NCBI GenBank assembly: GCA_947458345.1
Contig: CANHBU010000183.1
Location: forward strand, 1 to 5,075
DNA length: 5,075 bases
Direction of reading: 5' to 3'
Source: Comamonadaceae bacterium
Lineage (GTDB): Bacteria; Pseudomonadota; Gammaproteobacteria; Burkholderiales; Burkholderiaceae_C
A program made the translations under genes and the position numbers. The notes beneath the pieces were generated by a model. The model did not search any database. It was not told the origin of the DNA and was given only the letters and a program-made list of their open reading frames with translations. How positions within the stretch are numbered: the stretch's first letter is position 1; every line of letters begins with the position of its first letter. Shown piece after piece: positions 1 through 5,075 of this stretch.

Positions 1-480
1 CGGCACGAATTCGTGCGGCCGCTCTACCACTGGCGCACCTCGCGCCCGCACGAATACAGCGACTCCCGACTCAACAGCACCGACGACGACAACGCCCTGT
101 TCACGGCTGGCCCGGCCCACGGCGCGCCCCCGCGCAACGTGCGACTGGGCGAGGACGACTTTTTGCTCGACCACCTCGGCGGCGGCTTTGACCTGCTCTA
201 TTTCAGCGCGCAAGCGGTCCCCACGAGTATCCAGGAGGTGCTGCAAAACGCGCGGCACAAAGGCCTGGCCATCAAGCTGACGGCCATTGGCGCGATCGGG
301 CCGCTGGCCGGCGCGGACCAGACCCTGGCCGATGCCGACGGCCACGTTCGCCAGCGCTACGGCGTCCAGACCCCGGGCAGCGCCTACCTGCTGCGGCCTG
401 ACCAGCACATCTGCGCGCGCTGGCTCGAGCTCGATGCACCGCGCCTGCAAGCGGCTTTGGCCACCGCCCTGCCCCGCTGA
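1..480 (+). CDS. FAD-dependent aromatic-type monooxygenase, C-terminal part (5' end outside window)
   Basis: The frame is open from base 1 and ends at TGA 478-480, giving 159 visible residues. The GTG at 13 is not a credible start, because coding continues to the left. Only the region after the FAD domain is present, so the Rossmann GxGxxG and GD motifs are not visible. It begins with RPLYHWRTSRPHEY (about residues 6-19), a stretch typical of class A flavoprotein hydroxylases of the MhpA/phenol-hydroxylase type. A thioredoxin-like C-terminal domain follows: GGGFDLLYF (about 60-68), LTAIG (93-97), then DGHVRQRYGV and GSAYLLRPDQHICARW (about 113-141). The last block is the family's most recognisable C-terminal motif. 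Family members are cytosolic and use NAD(P)H, FAD and O2 to hydroxylate aromatic rings; the substrate here is unknown. The next gene starts 10 bases downstream and is its usual DUF2783 partner. The family call is firm; the exact reaction is not. Confidence 0.88.
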   Translation, partial: RHEFVRPLYHWRTSRPHEYSDSRLNSTDDDNALFTAGPAHGAPPRNVRLGEDDFLLDHLGGGFDLLYFSAQAVPTSIQEVLQNARHKGLAIKLTAIGAIGPLAGADQTLADADGHVRQRYGVQTPGSAYLLRPDQHICARWLELDAPRLQAALATALPR

Positions 481-490
481 GGATCTCACC

Positions 491-688
491 ATGAACGACC
501 ACCGCAAGCAAGGCCTGTCAATCGACGCCCTGGAAGACGTCTACGACACATTGGCCCAGGCCATCGACCAGGCAGGCCCTGATAAAGCGCAACTGCTGCT
601 GGTCAAGCTCGCCCTGCTGCAAGCCAATGCTCAGGGCGATAGCGAGCTGTTTGCCCAGCAAGTGCAGGCGGCCTTGCAAGATCTGTGA
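491..688 (+). CDS. DUF2783-type small protein
   Basis: This is a 65-residue protein starting at ATG 491. A GAGGA Shine-Dalgarno (479-483) sits 7 nt before the ATG and overlaps the TGA of the monooxygenase, which suggests translational coupling and decides this start over a longer out-of-frame reading. The sequence is predicted to be almost all helical: LEDVYDTLAQAIDQAGP (about 14-30), then a leucine-rich helix LLLVKLALLQANAQGD (about 35-50), then a third short helix to the end. The pattern (LxxVYDxLAxAID, then xxxLxKLALLxA) matches my memory of the DUF2783 family, whose members commonly sit directly behind FAD-dependent monooxygenases. There is no signal peptide, no membrane segment and no evident catalytic residue, so a role as a small accessory or stabilising partner of the flavoprotein is plausible but unproven. 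Confidence 0.82.
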   Translation: MNDHRKQGLSIDALEDVYDTLAQAIDQAGPDKAQLLLVKLALLQANAQGDSELFAQQVQAALQDL

Positions 689-689
689 G

Positions 690-713
690 CCCACGCCCCT
701 AAACCCAAAACCC
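690..713 (-). other. Putative G-quadruplex-forming sequence between convergent stop codons
   Basis: On the minus strand, four G-tracts lie at 711-713 (GGG), 704-706 (GGG), 696-699 (GGGG) and 690-692 (GGG), separated by loops TTTT, TTTA and CGT. This fits the standard G3+N1-7 quadruplex pattern. It starts 22 nt past the stop codon of the minus-strand operon's last gene, so the quadruplex could form in the 3' untranslated RNA or in the DNA. Read on the + strand, the same bases are C-rich with a single G, resembling Rho-loading (rut) composition just after the DUF2783 stop. No conventional stem plus U-run terminator is visible in the gap (689-734). The pattern is seen directly; any function is inferred. 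Confidence 0.5.
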
Positions 714-734
714 AGGGCAATAGCAGCGCAGGCC

Positions 735-1487
735 TCACCAGTAGAGCACCAGCTCACCCTGGCGCCGCAGCGCATGGCCCTGAAACATGATGCGGGCCGA
801 TTGCCCCGCTTGCGGATGCAGCACCGCCTGGTGAGTGGCCAGACCATCGTGCACCAGCATGCAGCCGAGCCGGTAGGCATGGAAGGACTTGACGCCCTGC
901 GACCAGATGTTGAGCCCGCTTCCTGCAGGCAGGGCCAGCGGGACCGTGAAAGTGATCACATCCTCGGGTTGGGCTGGCACCTCGGGAAACACGTCGAGAA
1001 ACTGCAGGTCGCGGTGGATGCTGGCCACCTCATTGCAAAACACCGGGTGCGGCAGGTGGATGTGAAAGCCCGGCAGGCTGGCACGCTCGGGCGCAAAGCG
1101 CGCGGGCAGGCCCGCATGCACCGACAAGGCCGTGAGGCTGCCTTCGAGCAAATCACCAAAATGACGCTGCAGCAGCGCGTTGTAGTGCGAGCGCAGGGCG
1201 GCGCTCCAGTAGGTGCCGCGCCCACTGCGGCCCTGCCGCTCGATATCGAGGTAGGCCGCCAGCCCCAAAGTAAAAAAAGGCAGACTCGGATGCCGCGGCG
1301 TCCAGTGGCGGCGAAGCGCCATCACCTCGGCCTGCCAGCCTTCGCACTGGAGCGCGCTGAACAGGGGCAGTTCAGTGGGCTGCGCGGCGCACGGCGCTTG
1401 GCTGCGACCGTCGCAAACGCTGTCCGCGCGCTGGGCCCATGCAGACCGGCTGCCTGGGGTCACGGGCGGTGATGACTCGGGGTGCAT
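735..1487 (-). CDS. Putative 2-oxoglutarate/Fe(II)-dependent oxygenase-like protein
   Basis: This is a 250-residue protein ending in VLYW. Residues 140-161 (GFHIHLPHPVF...SIHRDLQ) carry an HxD pair (H158, D160). Beta strands follow (DVITFTVPLALP, 176-187), then GCMLVHDGLATHQ with H219, and R232 thirteen residues later in SARIMFQGHAL. The order HxD...H...(about 10-13)...R is the metal- and 2-oxoglutarate-binding signature of the double-stranded beta-helix dioxygenase fold, so I infer a cytosolic oxygenase; the substrate is unknown. Residues 1-50 are proline/alanine/serine-rich and uninformative, whereas FFTLGLAAYLD (71-81) looks conserved. The start is uncertain. ATG 1487 is the first ordinary start codon after the preceding gene ends and has no clear Shine-Dalgarno, while M56 is a possible internal start. 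It is the last gene of the minus-strand operon, 53 nt after its neighbour. It could instead be a related non-enzymatic cupin-like protein. Confidence 0.7.
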   Translation of the reverse strand: MHPESSPPVTPGSRSAWAQRADSVCDGRSQAPCAAQPTELPLFSALQCEGWQAEVMALRRHWTPRHPSLPFFTLGLAAYLDIERQGRSGRGTYWSAALRSHYNALLQRHFGDLLEGSLTALSVHAGLPARFAPERASLPGFHIHLPHPVFCNEVASIHRDLQFLDVFPEVPAQPEDVITFTVPLALPAGSGLNIWSQGVKSFHAYRLGCMLVHDGLATHQAVLHPQAGQSARIMFQGHALRRQGELVLYW

Positions 1488-1513
1488 GCCGGCAAGTATG
1501 GCACGAGCATCGA

Positions 1514-1526
1514 GCCGCCCTGCGGC
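1514..1526 (-). other. Short GC hairpin in the 53-nt leader before the oxygenase-like gene
   Basis: GCCGC and GCGGC form a perfect 5-bp all-GC stem with a 3-nt loop. It lies 26 nt before the ATG at 1487, inside the only gap of appreciable size in the minus-strand operon. A T-run lies upstream of the stem on the transcribed strand and not downstream, so it does not look like an intrinsic terminator. Such a small stem can occur by chance in DNA this GC-rich; a modest role in mRNA processing or translation is only a possibility. Confidence 0.2.
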
Positions 1527-1540
1527 ACAAAAAGTCCAAC

Positions 1541-2230
1541 TCAGCGCGGGCTGAGCAGCGTCAACTGGTGGGCATAGACCCCCAGTTGGGCGACACCGTT
1601 GAGACCCTGCCGGGCCAATGCCTCTGGCGCAAGAATAGCCTGCACCTGCGCCGAAAAAGCTTGCTGCTCGGCCCACGCTTCGACCAGTACAACGACAGGC
1701 GGTACCAAATTGGCCGCGCCGCGGGCGCGCTGTTCGGCGTTGACATAGCCGCTGGCCTGCCGATCGGCCACCAGCACACTGACCGAGCAAATGCCAGCGC
1801 CGCTGAGCAAAGCCGGGATGATGACTTGCTCAAGCACCTTGAGATGCGAGGCCTCCTGCGCCGGGTCGATGTCGTAGCGCAGCGTGGCGATCAGCCCGCC
1901 CTGAGCCACACCGGCCTGCGATAAGGTGTGCTTGACCGAGACACGGCACAGGGACCGTGCGACATGACGGAAATGGCGCACCGCCGACAGGGTGCGCACC
2001 GTGGGATTGTCCAGCCGCTCCTTGTAGTCCGGGCCGAGCACCACCTCAAGTGAGTCGGTTTCGTAGAGATTGAAAAACTGCAGATCGCCTGCTGTGGCAA
2101 CAAAGCGCCGGCCGCTTCGAAAACCGGGAATGGATACCCGCTCGGGCATGTGCTCCTGTCCGTGCCAGGCGTAGAACTCGGCCAGCCCCTCAGGCGCGAT
2201 GTCATGCCAGATGGCGACTGCGCCCGTCAT
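1541..2230 (-). CDS. EthD/DUF4286-like dimeric alpha/beta-barrel protein
   Basis: This is a 229-residue soluble protein with no signal peptide or membrane segment. The N-terminal half has the look of ferredoxin-like alpha/beta-barrel proteins: AIWHDIAPEGLAEFYAWHGQEHMPERVSIPGF (6-37, with WH...EHMPER...PGF), then RRFVATAGDLQFFNLYETDS (41-60). The second half appears to repeat the fold in weaker form: GGLIATLRYDI (111-121), a helix, VSVLVADR (150-157), and VPPVVVLVEAWAE (176-188). Proteins of this type bind or transform small, often aromatic or ketonic, compounds, and in catabolic clusters they are usually of unknown reaction. The ATG overlaps the TGA of the DapA-like gene (ATGA, 2230-2227). 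No strong Shine-Dalgarno is visible, so translation is probably coupled to that gene and the two products may act together. H23, E26 and H27 in the WHGQEH motif are candidate functional residues. The fold call is moderate; the function is unknown. Confidence 0.66.
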   Translation of the reverse strand: MTGAVAIWHDIAPEGLAEFYAWHGQEHMPERVSIPGFRSGRRFVATAGDLQFFNLYETDSLEVVLGPDYKERLDNPTVRTLSAVRHFRHVARSLCRVSVKHTLSQAGVAQGGLIATLRYDIDPAQEASHLKVLEQVIIPALLSGAGICSVSVLVADRQASGYVNAEQRARGAANLVPPVVVLVEAWAEQQAFSAQVQAILAPEALARQGLNGVAQLGVYAHQLTLLSPR

Positions 2231-3150
2231 GACAAAAGCCCGTTGTCGAGCATCAAGCGACGAATCTGCTCGCGCTCGGCGTCGTCAATCCCGAGCTGTG
2301 GCTCTCGCACGGCTGCACTCTCAAACAGCCCTTGCAGTCGCAGCACCTCTTTCATGCGCGGCCTAAAGTCACGGATTGGTGCGCGCCAGCAGTAACGGGC
2401 AATCGGTCCGAGCTGGCGCCAGATGTCGCGGGCCTTGGCGATATCGCCGCCCTGCACCCCAGCGTTCATTTCGACCAACTCGCGCGTGAAGGAGCCGGCA
2501 AAACCGATCAGCGCACCGTTGCAGCCCATCATCATGGCTTCAAAGATGAAGGTGTCGCTGCCCGTGAGCACGCCAATGCGCTGGGGCAACGTAGCCGCCA
2601 CCTCGATGGTGGAGAGCGTTTGGGCGACATCGAAAGAGGCTTCCTTGATGGCCACCACCTCGGGGATTTGCGCCACGCGGCGCAAGATGTCCGGTGAATA
2701 GTCCGGTCCCCAGCCTTTGGGAAACTGAAAGCAAATGATGGGCAGATGAGCCGCATCAGCTATGGCCTTGTGGTAGCGGTAAATCATCTCGCTGGGCACG
2801 GGGGCGCCGGAGAAGGTTGGGAACGGCGGAAAAACAGGAAAGCCCTGTACCCCCATGCGGGCATAGCGCTCGGCCTTGGCGGCAGCCGCGCGGGTCGAAC
2901 CCGCCACGATGCCCGAGAGAAACGGCACGCGCCCGCCCAGCACGTCCAGACAGACACGGATCACCTGGTCCTGCTCGTCTTCAGTCAGGGCAATCACCTC
3001 CGAGGCATCCATGTTCATGGCGATCCCGGCTGGGCCTTGGCCCGCAAGCCAATCCATATAGCGCTCAAGGCCGCTCCAATCGATTTGCCCATCGGCGTGC
3101 ATGGGCAGGAAAGGGGCGGCGATCACGCCGTGGCAGGGTCTTTGGAGCAT
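2227..3150 (-). CDS. Dihydrodipicolinate synthase (DapA)-superfamily aldolase/lyase, non-canonical active site
   Basis: This is a 307-residue TIM-barrel protein of normal length for the class I aldolase DapA/NAL family. It opens with HGVIAAPFLPMHADGQIDWSGLERYMDWL (7-35), the usual N-terminal block. The Schiff-base lysine is K169 in VVAIKEAS, followed by GVLTGSD (193-199) and a GALIGFAG glycine strand (212-219). The start at ATG 3150 is chosen because it puts the family's N-terminus in place and lies 8 nt after the ATPase stop; a longer frame to GTG 3192 only overlaps the neighbour. Compared with E. coli DHDPS, the GTTGE motif is replaced by MDASE (47-51), YY by PF (109-110), and YNVPSRTG by FQFPKGWG (141-148). 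The Tyr/Thr relay and the carboxylate-binding Arg are therefore absent. It is unlikely to make dihydrodipicolinate for lysine; a retro-aldol, hydratase or dehydratase step on the imported compound is more likely. The superfamily is clear; the reaction is not known. Confidence 0.88.
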   Translation of the reverse strand: MLQRPCHGVIAAPFLPMHADGQIDWSGLERYMDWLAGQGPAGIAMNMDASEVIALTEDEQDQVIRVCLDVLGGRVPFLSGIVAGSTRAAAAKAERYARMGVQGFPVFPPFPTFSGAPVPSEMIYRYHKAIADAAHLPIICFQFPKGWGPDYSPDILRRVAQIPEVVAIKEASFDVAQTLSTIEVAATLPQRIGVLTGSDTFIFEAMMMGCNGALIGFAGSFTRELVEMNAGVQGGDIAKARDIWRQLGPIARYCWRAPIRDFRPRMKEVLRLQGLFESAAVREPQLGIDDAEREQIRRLMLDNGLLS

Positions 3151-3158
3151 GGGCGTTC

Positions 3159-3992
3159 TCAGTACTGAATGACCCCGTGGCGCATGAAGCACTCGGTAAT
3201 CTCGTCGCAGTACTCGGCAAACCGGGTGCTGGTGATCACCGCTTTGTGGCGCGGACGGGGCAAGTCGATGTCGATGATGCGCTCGATCCGGCCAGGGCGT
3301 GGTGTCATGACCACCACCCGGTCGGCCAGCGCGACCGCCTCTGAAATACCGTGCGTGATGAAAAAGGTGGTCTGGCCGCGATCGAGCCAGAGCTTTTCCA
3401 GATCGATGCGCATCTGCTCGCGCGTGAGCGCATCGAGCGCGCCAAAAGGCTCGTCCATCATCAGCAAAGGCGGCTCATGGATCAGCGCTCTGACGATGGC
3501 TGCGCGCTGGCGCATGCCACCGGAAAGCTCGCGCGGCATGCGGTTCTCAAAGCCCGCCAGGCCCACCTTGGCCAGCAGGTTCAGCGCCCGCTCGCGGTAG
3601 TCAGCGGGTTTGCCTGCGCGCAGCTCGATCTGGACCAGCACGTTGTCGAGCACATTGCGCCAGTCGAGCAACACCGGGCTCTGAAACACAATACCCAAGT
3701 CGGTGTGCGGACCCGCGATGCGCTTGCCCGCGATGTTGACCGTGCCTTCGCTCGGCCCGAGGAGACCCGCAATGATTTTGAGCAAGGTGGACTTGCCGCA
3801 ACCGGAGGGGCCCACGACCGCGATGAATTGACCGGCCTGAACCGACAGGTCGACACAGCCCAGCGCCTGGGTCTGCATGGAGTCGCGCTGGAAGATCTTG
3901 CTCACGCCCGTGATCTCGACGGGAACCGCAGCCGCCCGCGGCTGCAGGTCCCGCCCCGCCTCAGAGGCCAAAGGATCATTCTGAGGGATCAC
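3159..3992 (-). CDS. ABC transporter ATP-binding protein, NitT/TauT (SsuB/TauB-like) family
   Basis: This 277-residue protein has every ATPase motif intact: Walker A GPSGCGKST (61-69), Q-loop Q104 in VFQSP, signature LSGGMRQR (156-163), Walker B LLMMDE (176-181), D-loop GALD (184-187) and H-loop H214 in ITHGISEA. LSGGMRQR, MDEPFGALDALTR and MTPRPGRI are typical of importers for nitrate, sulfonates, taurine and thiamine precursors. It would sit on the cytoplasmic face and drive uptake with the permease and the binding protein encoded just upstream. The start is GTG 3992, supported by an AAGG 7 nt before it. Residues 1-24 are a non-conserved polar extension before the ATPase domain (VEITGVSKIF, 25-34). 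It follows the binding-protein gene by 9 nt and precedes the DapA-like gene by 8 nt. The family is certain; the substrate cannot be read from an ATPase. Confidence 0.95.
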   Translation of the reverse strand: MIPQNDPLASEAGRDLQPRAAAVPVEITGVSKIFQRDSMQTQALGCVDLSVQAGQFIAVVGPSGCGKSTLLKIIAGLLGPSEGTVNIAGKRIAGPHTDLGIVFQSPVLLDWRNVLDNVLVQIELRAGKPADYRERALNLLAKVGLAGFENRMPRELSGGMRQRAAIVRALIHEPPLLMMDEPFGALDALTREQMRIDLEKLWLDRGQTTFFITHGISEAVALADRVVVMTPRPGRIERIIDIDLPRPRHKAVITSTRFAEYCDEITECFMRHGVIQY

Positions 3993-3999
3993 GTCAGTG

Positions 4000-4003
4000 C
4001 CTT
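4000..4003 (-). promoter_or_regulatory. Ribosome binding site for the ABC ATPase, overlapping the upstream stop
   Basis: On the minus strand, TAAGG reads as the TAA stop of the binding-protein gene (4004-4002) and, one base on, as an AAGG Shine-Dalgarno 7 nt before GTG 3992. This overlap supports the GTG start and suggests reinitiation by ribosomes that finish the binding protein. Confidence 0.6.
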
Positions 4004-4988
4004 ATCTGGGCAAGAACTCATTGGTGTGAAACGCGGTCCAGTTCAACTGGGTCTCAAGGCCGCGGTAGCGCTTGAGCAAATCAATGGTCTGCGACCAGTC
4101 CTTCTCGTGGCCAAAACCCGTCTGGCCCTTGACGTTAACCGAGTCCATCAACTCGAAGTCCACCAGCATCTGGTCCTTGGTCGACTGCCGGTTCAGATCG
4201 GGCTTGACCTTCATGGCCACATCGACGGCTGCATCAGGGTTCTTTTTGGCCTCGTCCCAGGCTCGCTTGGTGGCCCTGACAAAACGGCGCACAAGATCCG
4301 GGTTGCCCTTGATCGTGTTGTTGCCCGTGAAGATCGCCATGCCCACGATGTTGGCACCGTGGTCGGCAAAGCGCAGCGCATGGGGCTCCACTCCGCGGTA
4401 TTTGAGCAAAAAGAACTGGTCATCGGCACCGCCGAGCAGGCCATCGGCGCGCTTTTCGAGCACCGTCACCACCTTGGCAGCAGGATCAACCTGCACAAAC
4501 CTGACCTTGCTGATATCGACCTTGTTGTGCGCGGCGACGGCTTCGAGCAAGCCGCGGATCGGATCGCCCGGGGAGACGGCCAGCGTCTTGCCCTCGATGT
4601 CCTTGGGCGTGCGGATACCGGCAGAAGCGGCCGACACGACAGAAAAGCCGGTCGAGCTCAGGATGTTCATCACCGACTTGATTTCGCCGCCCTTGGAGAC
4701 GAGGTTGATGATGCTCGAGCTGTCTGCCAAGCCGAAGGTGTCGGTCCCGGCGCCCACCACCTGCACCGTGTTGGCCGAGCCGCGGCCCTCATTGATGGTC
4801 AGGTTGATGCCCTCCTGCCTGTAAAACCCCCGGTCCACACCGTAGTAAAAAGGCACATGCAAGCCACCGAGGTACCAGTTCAGCCGCAAGGACACGTTGT
4901 CCTGCGCCTGAGCCTGAGCGCCCAGCACCATGGGCAAAGCCAGGGCAAGGCCAAAAACCGCTTTTCCAATTTTGCGTCTCACATTCAT
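4002..4988 (-). CDS. ABC transporter periplasmic substrate-binding protein, NMT1/THI5-like
   Basis: This is a 328-residue precursor with a clear Sec signal peptide: positively charged MNVRRKIGK, hydrophobic AVFGLALALPMVLGA, then AQAQAQ with probable cleavage after A26 or A28. The mature part starts VSLRLNWYLGGLHVPFYYGVDRGFY (32-56), the hallmark of NMT1/SsuA-type binding proteins, followed by EEGI-like QEGINLTINEGRGS (58-71) and a conserved ADSSSIINLVSKGG strand-helix (88-101). GIRTPKDIEGKTLAVSPGDP (124-143) matches the family's second conserved block. It would bind the imported compound in the periplasm and deliver it to the permease. The start at ATG 4988 is preferred over one 10 codons upstream because a strong AAGGAGA lies 5 nt before it and it gives a proper signal peptide. 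No lipobox is present. Family members bind pyrimidines, sulfonates, nitrate or aromatic acids; the ligand here is unknown. Confidence 0.93.
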   Translation of the reverse strand: MNVRRKIGKAVFGLALALPMVLGAQAQAQDNVSLRLNWYLGGLHVPFYYGVDRGFYRQEGINLTINEGRGSANTVQVVGAGTDTFGLADSSSIINLVSKGGEIKSVMNILSSTGFSVVSAASAGIRTPKDIEGKTLAVSPGDPIRGLLEAVAAHNKVDISKVRFVQVDPAAKVVTVLEKRADGLLGGADDQFFLLKYRGVEPHALRFADHGANIVGMAIFTGNNTIKGNPDLVRRFVRATKRAWDEAKKNPDAAVDVAMKVKPDLNRQSTKDQMLVDFELMDSVNVKGQTGFGHEKDWSQTIDLLKRYRGLETQLNWTAFHTNEFLPR

Positions 4989-4993
4989 CGCTG

Positions 4994-5000
4994 TCTCCTT
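4994..5000 (-). promoter_or_regulatory. Strong Shine-Dalgarno for the binding-protein gene
   Basis: AAGGAGA on the minus strand ends 5 nt before ATG 4988. It is the best ribosome binding site in the window, as expected for a binding protein made in excess over its transporter. It decides the start against the in-frame codon at 5018, which lies upstream of it. Confidence 0.8.
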
Positions 5001-5024
5001 TGATTGCTGACTTCCCAAACGACA

Positions 5025-5075
5025 TCAGATCCCGGTCATCTCTGTAGGGCGCTGGGCCACATGCCAGGGGATGAC
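5025..5075 (-). CDS. C-terminal end of a probable ABC transporter permease (5' end outside window)
   Basis: The minus-strand frame from the right edge reads 16 residues, VIPWHVAQRPTEMTGI, and then TGA (5027-5025), 36 nt before the binding-protein ATG. Permeases of the NitT/TauT family often end with a charged cytoplasmic tail containing a W-H or W-R pair soon after the last helix. The binding protein and ATPase downstream lack a permease in this window, so this is the natural place for it. The evidence is short and mainly contextual; it could be the end of another gene. No promoter is visible between it and the binding-protein gene, which suggests co-transcription. Confidence 0.42.
   Translation of the reverse strand, partial: VIPWHVAQRPTEMTGI

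Noticed and set aside
3..22. EcoRI-centred 14-bp palindrome GCACGAATTCGTGC overlapping a NotI site, resembling a cloning adaptor
   Set aside because: The reading frame runs straight through it (RHEFVRPLYHW) and gives residues that fit the monooxygenase family, so natural sequence is the simpler reading. Comparing with flanking genome sequence or homologues would settle whether the first few bases are an artefact.
689..734. Possible intrinsic terminator between the convergent genes
   Set aside because: Only a 4-bp GCCC/GGGC pairing with a loop of about 16 nt can be drawn, with no U-run after it on either strand. The four G-tracts are the better-supported feature of this gap.
627..1472. A 281-codon + strand frame overlapping DUF2783 and antisense to the oxygenase-like gene
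   Set aside because: It starts inside the DUF2783 gene, crosses the convergent gap and then runs antisense to a gene with a recognisable metal-binding signature. Its translation is low in hydrophobic core pattern and shows no motif.
1488..1790. A 101-codon N-terminal extension of the oxygenase-like gene reaching back into the EthD-like gene
   Set aside because: The extension is out of frame with, and fully overlaps, the well-supported end of the EthD-like gene, and it is rich in Arg, Cys and Gly typical of shadow translation. ATG 1487 is the first sensible start after that gene.
2227..3150. Naming the DapA-like gene dapA (lysine biosynthesis)
   Set aside because: The catalytic Thr/Tyr relay and the substrate-binding Arg are not present at the aligned positions, and the operon context is uptake and catabolism.
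3351..5003. A 550-codon open frame on the + strand, antisense to the ATPase and binding-protein genes
   Set aside because: It lies wholly opposite two genes with clear family motifs, has a composition rich in R, H, D and L without recognisable domains, and has no good ribosome binding site. Long antisense frames are expected in GC-rich coding DNA where stop codons are rare on the reverse strand.

Overview
The window is GC-rich, densely coded DNA, most likely from a betaproteobacterium of the Comamonadaceae type. That placement is an inference from base composition, tight gene packing and gene style, because there is no rRNA or other marker here. No tRNA, rRNA, CRISPR array, insertion sequence or phage gene is visible. 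Every gap between genes is shorter than 60 bases.

Layout. On the + strand, 1-480 is the C-terminal part of an FAD-dependent aromatic-type monooxygenase that enters from the left edge. It is followed 10 bases later by a small DUF2783-type protein (491-688), a usual companion of such monooxygenases. This pair converges on a minus-strand operon. Reading right to left, the operon holds: the last 16 codons of a probable ABC permease (5075-5025); an NMT1/THI5-type periplasmic substrate-binding protein (4988-4002); a NitT/TauT-type ABC ATPase (3992-3159); a DapA/DHDPS-superfamily lyase (3150-2227); a two-domain EthD/DUF4286-like alpha/beta-barrel protein (2230-1541); and a putative 2-oxoglutarate/Fe(II) oxygenase (1487-735). 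Spacing is 36 nt, 9 nt, 8 nt, a 4-nt ATGA overlap, and 53 nt, which fits one transcript.

How the genes may work together (inference). The importer would bring in a small organic compound. The DapA-like enzyme, the putative oxygenase and the EthD-like protein would process it. The convergent monooxygenase/DUF2783 pair suggests that the wider locus is catabolic. The substrate cannot be named from sequence.

The most interesting points are three. The DapA-like protein keeps the Schiff-base lysine but has replaced every other canonical DHDPS catalytic residue that I can align. The 2OG-oxygenase-like protein is recognisable only by its HxD...H...R residues. The 46-bp gap between the two convergent stop codons carries four G-tracts on the minus strand that meet the canonical G-quadruplex pattern; read on the + strand, the same stretch is C-rich and almost G-free.
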